64,000 bases of DNA from Mycobacterium sp. MYCO198283 (GTDB lineage Bacteria > Actinomycetota > Actinomycetes > Mycobacteriales > Mycobacteriaceae), in assembly GCF_021213805.1 (NCBI RefSeq), contig NZ_JAJQJI010000008.1:1-64000 (forward strand), read 5' to 3'. Each line of letters starts with the position of its first letter. Position 1 is the stretch's first letter. A model generated the notes under the pieces. The model was not told the DNA's origin and ran no database searches. It worked only from the letters and a program-made list of their open reading frames with translations. Shown piece by piece: positions 52,099-60,372 of this stretch. A program made the translations under genes and the position numbers.

Positions 52099-52518
52099 AT
52101 GCTGAGCCTCGCCGAGATCTCCGACCGCCTGGAGATCCAGCAGCTGATGGTCGACTACTCGACCGCCATCGACTCGCGCCGCTTCGACGACCTCGACCAG
52201 GTGTTCACCCCCGACGCCTACATCGACTACCGCGCGACCGGCGGCACGCAGGGCGCCTACCCCGAGGTCAAGGCGTGGCTCGCCGAGGTGCTGCCGAACT
52301 TCCCGGCGTACTCGCACATGCTGGGCAATTTCGACATCCGGGTCACCGGGAACGCCGCGACAGCGCGGACCATCTGCTTCAACCCGATGGTGTTCGACGC
52401 CGAGCAGCGGCAGATCCTGTTCGTCGGCATCTGGTACGACGACGAGTTCGTCCGCACCGACGCCGGCTGGCGCATCGCCCGCCGCGTCGAGGTGCGCTGC
52501 TTCGACAAGCTGCTGTAG
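52099..52518 (+). CDS. SnoaL-like/NTF2-fold protein (Rv2910c-like)
   Basis: The roughly 139-residue protein has the NTF2-like cone fold of the SnoaL_4 group: EISDRLEIQQLMVDYSTAIDSRRFDDLDQVFTPDA, then SHMLGNFDIRVTG and WRIARRVEVRC. Members include cyclases, dehydratases and isomerases as well as non-enzymatic binders. Substrate unknown. The frame begins GTG ATG at 52096-52101 and I use the ATG. It is divergent from dacB2 and precedes rpsP by 166 bases. Confidence 0.8.
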   Translation: MLSLAEISDRLEIQQLMVDYSTAIDSRRFDDLDQVFTPDAYIDYRATGGTQGAYPEVKAWLAEVLPNFPAYSHMLGNFDIRVTGNAATARTICFNPMVFDAEQRQILFVGIWYDDEFVRTDAGWRIARRVEVRCFDKLL

Positions 52519-52684
52519 CGCCCGCACGATTTCGGAAGTGCAGGCCGGTTCTGGCAGAATCGACCGTTGTCCGCAGCCCGGCCACGGCCGCCTGCGGTCA
52601 GACCCGCGCGAGGCAAAACCGGATCGGGCAATCCGCCCGCATCGCCGAATTGCCGCGTGACACCTCCCGAGGAGTAGTTGTTCC

Positions 52685-53140
52685 ATGGCTGTCAAGATCA
52701 AACTGACGCGGCTCGGCAAGATCCGCAATCCGCAGTACCGCATCGCCGTCGCCGACGCGCGCACCCGCCGCGACGGGCGTTCCATCGAGGTCATCGGTCG
52801 CTACCACCCGAAGGAAGAGCCGAGTCTCATCGAGATCGACTCCGAGCGCGCGCAGTACTGGCTGTCGGTCGGCGCCCAGCCCACCGAGCCCGTCCTCAAG
52901 CTGCTGAAGATCACCGGCGATTGGCAGAAGTTCAAGGGCCTGCCGGGCGCCGAGGGCACGCTCAAGGTCGCCGAGCCCAAGCCGAGCAAACTCGAATTGT
53001 TCAACGCGGCGCTCGCCGAGGCCGAGGGCGGCCCGGCCACCGCGGCCACCACGCCCAAGAAGAAGCCCGCCAAGAAGGCCGGCGCCGCGGCTGCTGACGC
53101 GCCGGCCGACGCCGAGGCCACCGCTTCGCAGGAGAGCTGA
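52685..53140 (+). CDS. rpsP: 30S ribosomal protein S16
   Basis: S16 helps assemble the 30S subunit. The conserved core (1-85, [25 protein letters not shown]) is followed by an actinobacterial tail rich in Lys, Ala and Pro (about 95-151, [20 protein letters not shown]). The 166-base leader (52519-52684) contains CAGAAT near 52555 as a weak -10 and GAGGAG before the ATG; nothing else is recognisable. It heads the rpsP-KH-rimM-trmD operon. Confidence 0.96.
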   Translation: MAVKIKLTRLGKIRNPQYRIAVADARTRRDGRSIEVIGRYHPKEEPSLIEIDSERAQYWLSVGAQPTEPVLKLLKITGDWQKFKGLPGAEGTLKVAEPKPSKLELFNAALAEAEGGPATAATTPKKKPAKKAGAAAADAPADAEATASQES

Positions 53141-53145
53141 GCCCC

Positions 53146-53388
53146 ATGAGCTCCGTCGTGGTCGACGCCGTCGAGCATCTGGTCCGCGGCATCGTCGACA
53201 ATCCTGACGACGTCCGCGTCGACATGGTGACCAACCGTCGCGGGCGCACGGTCGAGGTGCACGTGCACCCCGACGATCTCGGCAAGGTGATCGGCCGCGG
53301 CGGCCGCACCGCCACGGCGCTGCGCACGCTGGTCGCCGGTATCGGCGGCCGTGGGATCCGCGTCGACGTCGTGGACACGGACCAGTAG
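53146..53388 (+). CDS. KH-domain RNA-binding protein (KhpA-like, Rv2908c)
   Basis: The 80-residue single KH-domain protein has the RNA-binding GXXG loop in [17 protein letters not shown]. KhpA-type proteins bind RNA with KhpB and affect division and translation in other bacteria. It lies 5 bases after rpsP and 8 bases before rimM, the standard order. Confidence 0.92.
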   Translation: MSSVVVDAVEHLVRGIVDNPDDVRVDMVTNRRGRTVEVHVHPDDLGKVIGRGGRTATALRTLVAGIGGRGIRVDVVDTDQ

Positions 53389-53396
53389 CTCCCCCG

Positions 53397-53912
53397 ATGG
53401 ACCTGGTTGTCGGTCGGGTCGCCAAAGCGCACGGCGTCGCCGGTGAGATGGTGGTCGACGTGCGCACCGACGATCCCGACCTTCGGTTCGCCCCCGGTGC
53501 CGCGCTGCGGGGCCGGCCGTCCCGTGGCGGCGCCGAACGGGAGTTCCGCATCGTGTCGGTGCGGGAGCACGGCGGCCGGCTGCTGCTGCGGCTCGACGGG
53601 GTCGCCGACCGGGACGCCGCCGACGCGCTGCGCGGCACGCTGTTCCTGATCGACTCGGCCGAACTGCCCGCCCTCGACGAGCCCGACGAGTTCTACGACC
53701 ACGACCTGCAGGGGCTGGCGGTCCGCACGGTCGCCGGGGTGGCGGTGGGGAATGTCACCGAGGTGCTGCACACCGCCGGCGGTGAATTGCTCGCCGTGCA
53801 CACCGGCGACCGGGAGGTGCTCGTGCCGTTCGTCAGCGCGATCGTCACCTCGGTGTCGTTGGCGGACCGCCTGATCGAGATCGATCCGCCCGAGGGCCTG
53901 CTGGAAATCTGA
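53397..53912 (+). CDS. rimM: Ribosome maturation factor RimM
   Basis: RimM assists 30S head assembly with S19. The 171-residue protein has the N-terminal RimM barrel ([22 protein letters not shown]) and the C-terminal PRC-barrel ([23 protein letters not shown] ... VPFVSAIV). It lies 8 bases before trmD. Confidence 0.95.
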   Translation: MDLVVGRVAKAHGVAGEMVVDVRTDDPDLRFAPGAALRGRPSRGGAEREFRIVSVREHGGRLLLRLDGVADRDAADALRGTLFLIDSAELPALDEPDEFYDHDLQGLAVRTVAGVAVGNVTEVLHTAGGELLAVHTGDREVLVPFVSAIVTSVSLADRLIEIDPPEGLLEI

Positions 53913-53920
53913 AGACCGCT

Positions 53921-54610
53921 GTGCGCATAGATGTCGTCACCATCTTCCCCGCCTACCTCGACCCGCTGCGGGAGTCGTTGCCGGGCAAGGCGATCGCGTC
54001 CGGCATCGTCGACCTGGCGGTGCACGACCTGCGCCGCTGGACCCACGACGTGCACCACTCCGTCGACGACGCGCCTTACGGCGGCGGGCCGGGCATGGTG
54101 ATGACGGCGCCGGTGTGGGGCGCCGCGCTCGACGAGATCTGTACGCCCGACACCCTGCTCGTGGTGCCGACCCCGGCCGGGCGGCTGTTCACCCAGGCCG
54201 ACGCGAAGCGCTGGAGCGCCGAGCAGCACCTGGTGTTCGCCTGCGGCCGCTACGAGGGGATCGACCAGCGGGTGGTCGACGACGCCGCCACGCGGATGCG
54301 CGTCGAGGAGGTGTCGATCGGCGACTACGTGCTGACGGGCGGCGAGTCGGCGACCCTGGTCATGGTCGAGGCGGTGGTGCGGCTCCTGCCCGACGTGCTC
54401 GGCAATCCGGCCTCGGCGCAGCACGATTCGCACTCCGACGGCCTGCTGGAGGGGCCCAGCTACACCCGGCCGAAGCGCTGGCGGGGACGCGACGTGCCCG
54501 ACGTGCTGTTGTCGGGCGACCACGCCCGCGTTGCGGCGTGGCGCCGCGAACAGTCGCTGCGGCGGACCCGGGAGCGTCGCCCCGAGCTGCTGGGCGACGC
54601 GGACGCCTAG
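53921..54610 (+). CDS. trmD: tRNA (guanine37-N1)-methyltransferase
   Basis: TrmD makes m1G37 and prevents frameshifting. The 229-residue knotted SPOUT methyltransferase shows [40 protein letters not shown] and [10 protein letters not shown] of the trefoil knot, and [15 protein letters not shown] at 53921 is the start. Its TAG stop overlaps the TAG of convergent lppW within CTAG at 54607-54610. Confidence 0.96.
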   Translation: MRIDVVTIFPAYLDPLRESLPGKAIASGIVDLAVHDLRRWTHDVHHSVDDAPYGGGPGMVMTAPVWGAALDEICTPDTLLVVPTPAGRLFTQADAKRWSAEQHLVFACGRYEGIDQRVVDDAATRMRVEEVSIGDYVLTGGESATLVMVEAVVRLLPDVLGNPASAQHDSHSDGLLEGPSYTRPKRWRGRDVPDVLLSGDHARVAAWRREQSLRRTRERRPELLGDADA

Positions 54611-55527
54611 ATCCGCCCTGCGGGGAACATCGTCTTGACCGCCTGCGTCAGCTGCGCGCGCGCCGCGTCCTCGTCGACCGGCTGCAGTGAGCCCATCGCC
54701 ATCACGTAGCGGCGGTCGGCTCCGATGATGCCGGTGGACATGTGTAGCTGGTTGCTGCCGTTCCAGCAGCAGAACCAGCCCTGCTTCACCGCCACCGGCT
54801 CGGCGTAGAGCCCTTCGGGGATTCCGAAGCGCTGCGGGTAGCCGTCCAAACCGGTCGGCGTCGACTGCGCGAGGTTCCCGACGATCACGTTGACCTGTTC
54901 GGCCGGCAGCCCGCCGCTGCCGTCGAGCAGCATGTCGTAGTACCGGACGAGGTCGCCGGTGGTGCTGAGCGTGAGATCCCAGTGCCCGTTGTACGGCGCC
55001 CTGGTCTCCGACAGCCCGTACCGGGCGGCGACGCGGGAGATGACGGCGTTGCCGCCGCTGCGATCCCAGAACGTCTGCGCGGCGCTGTCGTCGGAGGACC
55101 GCAGCATCACGTCGAGGGCCTGTCGGTCGGCAGGCGACAACGTCGTCTCGCCCCTCGACGCCTGCAGGAGCAGGTCGTCGGCGATGAACAGCTTCACGAC
55201 CGACGCGATGGGGTACTGGCGGTTGTTGCCGTTGGACACGGTCTGGCCGGAGGTGCGGTCCATCACCGCGATCGACAGGCTGGCGCCGGCGGCGGTCGCG
55301 TCGGCGGTGGCCTGCTGTGTCCGCGCCGCCAGGCCGTCGAAGCCGTTGACCGCCGGTTCCGGCGGGGTCGCGGGCACGGCGGGCGCCGACATCGGCACCG
55401 CCGGGCGCTGGTCGGCGTCGTCCGCTGCGCCGGGCTCGCCGTGGCTCTGCCCGACGCATCCGGCCACCAGCAGCGCGCACACCGTCGCGGCGAGGGGGGT
55501 GACCAGTGCCGACGGCACGATTCGCAT
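54607..55527 (-). CDS. lppW: Lipoprotein LppW, beta-lactamase-like fold
   Basis: The 306-residue protein has a signal peptide ending in the lipobox VAGC (LLVAGCVGQ), a Pro/Ala linker and a class A beta-lactamase-like domain. SXXK appears as SVVK ([12 protein letters not shown]), the SDN position as SSDDSA, and the KTG triad as KQG ([11 protein letters not shown]). The altered third motif makes true beta-lactamase activity doubtful; M. tuberculosis LppW (Rv2905) also has unknown function. ATG 55527 is preceded by AGGAGAG, and TACCCT (55594-55599, minus) is a possible -10. Confidence 0.88.
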   Translation of the reverse strand: MRIVPSALVTPLAATVCALLVAGCVGQSHGEPGAADDADQRPAVPMSAPAVPATPPEPAVNGFDGLAARTQQATADATAAGASLSIAVMDRTSGQTVSNGNNRQYPIASVVKLFIADDLLLQASRGETTLSPADRQALDVMLRSSDDSAAQTFWDRSGGNAVISRVAARYGLSETRAPYNGHWDLTLSTTGDLVRYYDMLLDGSGGLPAEQVNVIVGNLAQSTPTGLDGYPQRFGIPEGLYAEPVAVKQGWFCCWNGSNQLHMSTGIIGADRRYVMAMGSLQPVDEDAARAQLTQAVKTMFPAGRI

Positions 55528-55859
55528 GACTCTCCTGGACGTTTTCGGTAGTCGCAGACGGCGCGTCGTCGACGCCTGGAGGGGACTGGGCTCAGGGTAT
55601 CGCCTGCCGGCGGCACGGGCGATGTTAGTCGAGCTACCCAGTTCGCCGGTCAGCCAACCTCGGCGCATGCCGTCCGCCGCGCCGTCGCCGATTTCACGAC
55701 CGAGTGCCCGGTCTGGCACACTTGAGCAGTTGCCCCGAGCGCGGCCGGTCGTCGGCTGCGTGACGCGGGGCCACCAGTTGCCACAATCCATCGGCCCGGC
55801 TGCCGGCTCGCGATCAGCGTCCGTGTGCCCGGAGCCGCGACCGCAAGGAAGTGTCACCG
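55528..55859. other. 332-base intergenic region between lppW and rplS
   Basis: The region holds the lppW promoter (TACCCT at 55594-55599, minus) and the rplS leader. GGCACACTTGAG near 55713-55724 and CACAAT near 55782 are weak promoter candidates for rplS. I see no small gene, repeat or clear terminator. Confidence 0.5.
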
Positions 55860-56201
55860 ATGAACACGCTGGACTTCGTCGACCAGACGTCGCTGCGCGA
55901 CGACATCCCGACCTTCGGCCCGGGTGACACCGTCAATGTCCACGTAAAGGTCATCGAGGGCAACAAGCAGCGCATCCAGGTGTTCAAGGGTGCGGTGCTG
56001 CGCCGGCAGGGCGGCGGCGTCCGCGAGACCTTCACCGTACGCAAGGAGAGCTACGGCGTCGGCGTCGAGCGCACCTTCCCGGTGCATTCGCCGAACATCG
56101 ACCGCATCGAGGTCGTGACGCGCGGCGACGTGCGCCGCGCCAAGCTGTACTACCTGCGCGAGCTCCGTGGCAAGAAGGCCAAGATCAAGGAGAAGCGCTG
56201 A
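55860..56201 (+). CDS. rplS: 50S ribosomal protein L19
   Basis: L19 sits at the 30S-50S interface. The 113-residue protein reads [31 protein letters not shown] and ends [19 protein letters not shown], which is complete. The ATG at 55860 has AAGGAAG upstream at good spacing; GTG 55851 is too close to that site. Confidence 0.96.
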   Translation: MNTLDFVDQTSLRDDIPTFGPGDTVNVHVKVIEGNKQRIQVFKGAVLRRQGGGVRETFTVRKESYGVGVERTFPVHSPNIDRIEVVTRGDVRRAKLYYLRELRGKKAKIKEKR

Positions 56202-56226
56202 CCGTGGCCGGCCGTCCGCGGCTGGC

Positions 56227-56232
56227 TACGCT
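56227..56232 (+). promoter_or_regulatory. -10 box of a leaderless lepB transcript
   Basis: TACGCT ends 6 bases before the GTG at 56239, with no ribosome binding site between. Confidence 0.5.
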
Positions 56233-56238
56233 GATGCC

Positions 56239-57060
56239 GTGACGGACACGAACCCACCGGCTGAGGACGAGCGACCCGCCGGGGAGGACGTTGCGGACGC
56301 CACCGGCGAAGAGGCGCCCCGCCGGAAACGGAAGTCCGCGGCCCGCGAGTTCGCCGTCCTCGTGGTGCTGGCCGTCGGGCTGTATTACGTGATGCTCACG
56401 TTCGTCGCCCGGCCGTACCTCATCCCGTCGGAGTCGATGGAGCCGACGCTGCACGGCTGCTCGGGCTGTGTGGGTGATCGCATCATGGTCGACAAGGTCA
56501 CCTACCGGTTCGGCGAACCGCGGCCCGGCGACGTCGTCGTCTTCAAGGGGCCGCCCGTCTGGAATCGCGGCTACCAGTCGATCCGGTCGGACAATCCGGC
56601 CATCCGCTGGCTGCAGAACGCGCTGTCGGTGGTCGGCTTCGTGCCGCCCGACGAGAACGACCTGGTCAAACGGGTCATCGCGGTCGGCGGTCAAACCGTG
56701 CAGTGTCGCAACGACACCGGGCTCACCGTCGACGGCGCCCGGCTCGACGAGCCGTACCTCGATCCGGAGACCATGGGCGTGTCCGCCATGGAGCTGCCGT
56801 GCCTGGGGCCGCAGTTCGGTCCCGTGACGGTGCCCGACGGCCGGCTGTGGGTGATGGGCGACAACCGCACACACTCGGCGGACTCCCGCGCGCACTGCGC
56901 GAGCCCGCGCGACGGCATGGACCGCGGCATCGCCTGCACCGGCGATCCCGAGTCGGGCACCGTGCCCGTCGAGAACGTGATCGGGAAGGCGCGGTTCATC
57001 GCCTGGCCGCCGGGGCGGTGGGGCGGTGTGGATTCGGTCAACCCGCAGCAGGGTGCCTGA
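56239..57060 (+). CDS. lepB: Signal peptidase I
   Basis: LepB cleaves signal peptides of exported proteins at the membrane. The 273-residue protein has an acidic N terminus, one membrane anchor (about 37-56), the catalytic serine in IPSESMEPTL (Ser66) and the catalytic lysine in LVKRVIAVGGQ (Lys144). The family box GDNRTHSADSR follows. A pair CSGC at about 74-77 could form a disulfide. GTG 56239 is used; rnhB follows after 3 bases. Confidence 0.95.
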   Translation: MTDTNPPAEDERPAGEDVADATGEEAPRRKRKSAAREFAVLVVLAVGLYYVMLTFVARPYLIPSESMEPTLHGCSGCVGDRIMVDKVTYRFGEPRPGDVVVFKGPPVWNRGYQSIRSDNPAIRWLQNALSVVGFVPPDENDLVKRVIAVGGQTVQCRNDTGLTVDGARLDEPYLDPETMGVSAMELPCLGPQFGPVTVPDGRLWVMGDNRTHSADSRAHCASPRDGMDRGIACTGDPESGTVPVENVIGKARFIAWPPGRWGGVDSVNPQQGA

Positions 57061-57063
57061 CCG

Positions 57064-57801
57064 ATGGGTGCCGCCTGGCCGCCGCGCACCGTGATCCGCA
57101 GATCATCGGGGCTGCGCACGCTCGAGTCAGCGCTGTACCGCAGCGGCCTCGGACCGGTCGCCGGGGTCGACGAGGTGGGCCGCGGCGCCTGCGCGGGGCC
57201 GCTCGTGGTCGCCGCGTGTGTCCTCGGGCCGAACCGGCTGTCGAGCCTGGCCGACCTCGACGATTCGAAGAAGCTCACCGAGGCGTCCCGGGAGGCGCTG
57301 TTCCCGTTGATCCGCCGCTACGCGCTGGCCTATCACGTGGTGTTCGTGCCGTCGGAGGAGGTCGACCGGCGCGGCGTGCACGTCGCCAACATCGAGGGCA
57401 TGCGCCGGGCGGTCGCCGGGCTCTCGGTGCGGCCGGGGTATGTGCTGTCGGACGGCTTCCCGGTGCCGGGGCTGCCGATGCCGTCGCTGCCGGTGATCGG
57501 CGGCGACGCGGCCGCGGCCTGCATCGCCGCCGCGAGCGTGCTGGCGAAGGTCAGCCGCGACCGGCTGATGGTCGCGATGGACGGCGACTTCCCGGGCTAC
57601 GGGTTCGCCGAGCACAAGGGGTACAGCACGCCGGCGCACTCCGCGGCGCTGGCCGCGCTCGGGCCCTGCAGCCAGCACCGGTACTCGTTCATCAACGTGC
57701 GCCGGGCGGCACCGGTGTGTGATCCGGCCGCCGGCCAGTGGGCGAGACCGAGGTGGGGGAAGATGAAGCACACCGAGCGAAGGACGGCGGCGAGTTCATG
57801 A
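57064..57801 (+). CDS. rnhB: Ribonuclease HII
   Basis: RNase HII removes ribonucleotides from DNA. The 245-residue protein has the active-site acids in [29 protein letters not shown], and DGFPVPGLP / [21 protein letters not shown]. It continues into a basic tail ([16 protein letters not shown]). It overlaps the DUF2469 start (ATGA at 57798-57801). Confidence 0.95.
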   Translation: MGAAWPPRTVIRRSSGLRTLESALYRSGLGPVAGVDEVGRGACAGPLVVAACVLGPNRLSSLADLDDSKKLTEASREALFPLIRRYALAYHVVFVPSEEVDRRGVHVANIEGMRRAVAGLSVRPGYVLSDGFPVPGLPMPSLPVIGGDAAAACIAAASVLAKVSRDRLMVAMDGDFPGYGFAEHKGYSTPAHSAALAALGPCSQHRYSFINVRRAAPVCDPAAGQWARPRWGKMKHTERRTAASS

Positions 57802-58103
57802 GTGCCGAAGATCTCGAGAAGTACGAAACCGAGATGGAGCTCTCGCTCTACCGCGAGTACAAGGACATCGTCGGGCAGTTCAGCTACGTCGTGGAGACCG
57901 AGCGCCGCTTCTACCTCGCCAACAGCGTCGAGATGGTGCCGCGCAACGCCGACGGCGAGGTCTACTTCGAGCTGCGGCTCGCCGACGCCTGGGTGTGGGA
58001 CATGTACCGGCCCGCCCGCTTCGTCAAGCAGGTCCGCGTCATCACCTTCAAGGACGTCAACATCGAAGAGGTCGAGAAGCCGGAGCTGCGGCTGCCGGAG
58101 TGA
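57798..58103 (+). CDS. DUF2469 protein (Rv2901c-like)
   Basis: The 101-residue acidic protein ([41 protein letters not shown]) belongs to DUF2469, a small actinobacterial family kept next to rnhB. Function unknown; coupling to rnhB is suggested by the 4-base overlap. Its TGA is directly followed by the convergent stop TCA of the MFS gene, forming TGATCA. Confidence 0.9.
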   Translation: MSAEDLEKYETEMELSLYREYKDIVGQFSYVVETERRFYLANSVEMVPRNADGEVYFELRLADAWVWDMYRPARFVKQVRVITFKDVNIEEVEKPELRLPE

Positions 58104-59399
58104 TCACCGGTTCGCGGTGTCACCTGCCGACCCGGTGACCGCCAGTTCGGGCGCCACCGGCTCGTCGTCGTCGGCGGCGGGGACGTGGCCGCGGGTGAGG
58201 CCGAACAGCGCCAGGCCCGCCACGACTGCGGCGGAGAACATGACCACGCCCATCGGGAGCGCGCTGTGCTGCCCGGCCAGGCCGACCAGCGGCGGCGTGA
58301 CGGCCCCCATGCCGTACTGCAGGAAGCCCAGCACCGCCGAGCCGGTGCCCGCGGCGTGGCGGACCTCGCCGGTCGCCAGCGCCGTGGCGTTGGCGTAGAC
58401 GAAGCCGACGCAGCCCATGAAGGACGCCATCAACGCGATGGTGAGCCAGCCGACCACGCCGCCGACGGTGACGTCGAGCAGCATCGCCGCGGTGACCGCG
58501 AGGACGCCGGTCACGCCGGCCGTCAGCACGCGACGGGGCGCCACGGTGCGGACCAGCCGCGCGGAGATGGCGCTGCCCACGCCGACCGCGAGCGCGCACG
58601 CGCCGAAGGTCAGCGAGTAGGTCGCCGGCGAGAACCCGAGGACGTTCTGCAGCACGAACGGCGATGCCGCGATGTAGGCGAACATCGCCGCGGCCGTGAA
58701 CGCCATGGTCAGCGTGTAGCCGAGGTAGTGGCGGTTGGTGAGCACGCTGCGGGTGTTGGCCGCGAGAGCCCGCAGGCCGCCGGGCCGCCGCCGCTCCTCG
58801 GGCAGCGATTCGTCGACGGCGAGGACGACGCCGAGCAGCATCACGAGGTTCATGACGGCCAGCGCGGCGAACACCGCCCGCCAGCCGAAGCCGGTGACGA
58901 TCAGGCCGCCGAGGACCGGGGCGGTGATCGGCGCCAGCACGCTGATGCCCATCATGACGGCGAACAGCCGAGCCGCGGCCGACCCCCGGGCGCGATCGGC
59001 GATCACGGCGCGGGCGATGACGACGCCGGCGGCGCCGCAGAACCCCTGCGCGAACCGCAGCACGGTCAGCAGCCCGATGGACGGCGCCAACGTGCATCCC
59101 AGGCTCACCAGCAGGCAGGCCGCGGTGCCGATGATGAGCGGGCGGCGCCGGCCGAAGCGGTCCGACAGCGAGCCGATCACGAGCTGTCCGGTGGCGAGGC
59201 CGACCAGGAACGTGGTGAGCGTCAGCTGGATCATCGACGCCGACGTCCCGAACTCCGTCGCCATCTCGGGGAAGGCGGAGAGGTACATGTCGATCGAGAA
59301 CGGTGCGACGGCGTTGAGCAGCGCGAGCACCAGGATCAACCAGGCCGACGGCGGCGTACCGGGAGTGTGGGTGGGCTTGACGTCCTCACGGTCGGGCAT
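58104..59399 (-). CDS. MFS drug transporter, Bcr/CflA type
   Basis: The 431-residue, 12-helix exporter has the Bcr/CflA start (APFSIDMYLSAFPEMATEF), motif A GSLSDRFGRRRPLIIG and the motif C-like PITAPVLGGLIV. Members expel drugs such as bicyclomycin or chloramphenicol, or sulfonamides; the substrate here is not evident. Its ATG lies 6 bases after a strong -10 and the promoter contains repeats that probably bind the divergent MarR protein. In M. tuberculosis this position is taken by formate dehydrogenase genes. Confidence 0.87.
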   Translation of the reverse strand: MPDREDVKPTHTPGTPPSAWLILVLALLNAVAPFSIDMYLSAFPEMATEFGTSASMIQLTLTTFLVGLATGQLVIGSLSDRFGRRRPLIIGTAACLLVSLGCTLAPSIGLLTVLRFAQGFCGAAGVVIARAVIADRARGSAAARLFAVMMGISVLAPITAPVLGGLIVTGFGWRAVFAALAVMNLVMLLGVVLAVDESLPEERRRPGGLRALAANTRSVLTNRHYLGYTLTMAFTAAAMFAYIAASPFVLQNVLGFSPATYSLTFGACALAVGVGSAISARLVRTVAPRRVLTAGVTGVLAVTAAMLLDVTVGGVVGWLTIALMASFMGCVGFVYANATALATGEVRHAAGTGSAVLGFLQYGMGAVTPPLVGLAGQHSALPMGVVMFSAAVVAGLALFGLTRGHVPAADDDEPVAPELAVTGSAGDTANR

Positions 59400-59405
59400 A
59401 CGCCA

Positions 59406-59435
59406 ACATTAGGTATGTCCAGATATATATGTCAA
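59406..59435 (-). promoter_or_regulatory. Sigma-A promoter of the MFS transporter
   Basis: On the minus strand TTGACA (59430-59435), an 18-base spacer and TAATGT (59406-59411) form a near-consensus promoter. The -10 ends 6 bases before the ATG at 59399, so a leaderless transcript is expected. Confidence 0.75.
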
Positions 59436-59443
59436 AATATGTC
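59414..59443. promoter_or_regulatory. Three TATGTC repeats, candidate MarR operator
   Basis: TATGTC occurs at 59414-59419, 59428-59433 and 59438-59443, all in one orientation. One copy lies in the promoter spacer, one covers the -35 box and one is just upstream, in an AT-rich island unlike the surrounding DNA. Repression of the transporter and autoregulation of the MarR gene are inferred. Confidence 0.6.
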
Positions 59444-59914
59444 ATGACCGTCACGTCCTCGCCGACGCTGCACGAGCTCGCGCTGGCACTGCACGACCTG
59501 TCCTGGCGCGTCGCGCGCTTCGGGCCGGCGCAGGTCGGTATCGACCCGCTGCCGGCGACCGAGCTGGCGGTGCTGCGCGCGGTGATGATGACGCCCGGCG
59601 GCAGCGTCTCCGACGTCGCCGCGGCGCTGTCGATGCAGTCGAGCAATGTCAGCGCCGCGGTGCGGGTGCTCGTGAATCGCGGGCTGGTCGACAAACAGCC
59701 GAGTCCCACCGACGGCCGGGTGACGCTGCTTCGGCCGACGGCCAAGGCCCTCGACGAGCGGGACGTGATCGAGAAGGCCATTGCCGGAACGCTCGTCGCC
59801 GCGCTGGGCGAGATCTCCGAAGACGGCGTGCGAGCGCTCGTCGACGCGGTGCCGGCGATGCGCGAGTTGGCGGTTGCGGTGACGACGCAGGTCGGTCAGC
59901 GGATGTCGAGCTGA
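59444..59914 (+). CDS. MarR-family regulator
   Basis: The roughly 156-residue protein has the MarR winged helix: LPATELAVLRAVMMTPGGSVSDVAAALSMQSSNVSAAVRVLVNRGLVDKQPSPTDGRVTLL, flanked by dimerisation helices. The DGR wing tip is typical. Its divergent position to the drug exporter suggests a ligand-responsive repressor of that gene. ATG 59444 is preferred; ATG 59429 adds five residues. TATATA at 59424-59429 may be its -10. Confidence 0.85.
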   Translation: MTVTSSPTLHELALALHDLSWRVARFGPAQVGIDPLPATELAVLRAVMMTPGGSVSDVAAALSMQSSNVSAAVRVLVNRGLVDKQPSPTDGRVTLLRPTAKALDERDVIEKAIAGTLVAALGEISEDGVRALVDAVPAMRELAVAVTTQVGQRMSS

Positions 59915-60003
59915 ATGCGCCGGGCTGTGGACGAACCGGCGGCTGGGGATCGATAGGCCGTCGCGACCGGTTCGTGTCGGTGGCGTCGAGCAGGGTCGCC
60001 GGT

Positions 60004-60372
60004 ATGACAGTGAGAACTCGCGCCGAGCTCGGCGCGCTGGGTGAGGAGTTGGCGGCGCAGCGGCTGACCGCGGCCGGTCTGCAGGTGCTCGACCGCAATT
60101 GGCGGTGCCGGTACGGCGAGCTCGACGTGGTGGCGGCCGAACCCGACACCGGCACGGTGGTGTTCGTCGAGGTGAAGACGCGCACCACCGACCGGTACGG
60201 CGGTGTGGCGGAGGCGGTGACGCCGGAGAAGGTGCGCCGGCTGCGGCGGCTGGCCGGGTTGTGGCTGGCGGGGCAGCAGCGCGGCTGGGCGGCGGTACGC
60301 ATCGACGTGATCGGGGTGCGGTTCGGTCGCACGCGGGAGCCGGAGATCACCCACGTCCGGGGCGTCGGCTGA
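60004..60372 (+). CDS. yraN: YraN / UPF0102 endonuclease-like protein
   Basis: The 122-residue protein belongs to the UPF0102 family with a PD-(D/E)XK-like core: GELDVVAAEP and VVFVEVKTRTTDRYG contain the D...EXK pattern. Its job is unproven; gene order next to comM and dprA suggests DNA processing. ATG 60004 fits the family start (TVRTRAELGALGEELAA). It overlaps comM by 1 base (TGATG). Confidence 0.9.
   Translation: MTVRTRAELGALGEELAAQRLTAAGLQVLDRNWRCRYGELDVVAAEPDTGTVVFVEVKTRTTDRYGGVAEAVTPEKVRRLRRLAGLWLAGQQRGWAAVRIDVIGVRFGRTREPEITHVRGVG

Noticed and set aside
51169-52794. 541-codon frame extending dacB2 upstream
   Set aside because: The first 251 codons are antisense to the SnoaL-like and rpsP genes; the signal peptide begins at ATG 52041.
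54607-55527. lppW as an active class A beta-lactamase
   Set aside because: The third catalytic motif reads KQG rather than KTG and the SDN position is SDD, so activity cannot be supported.
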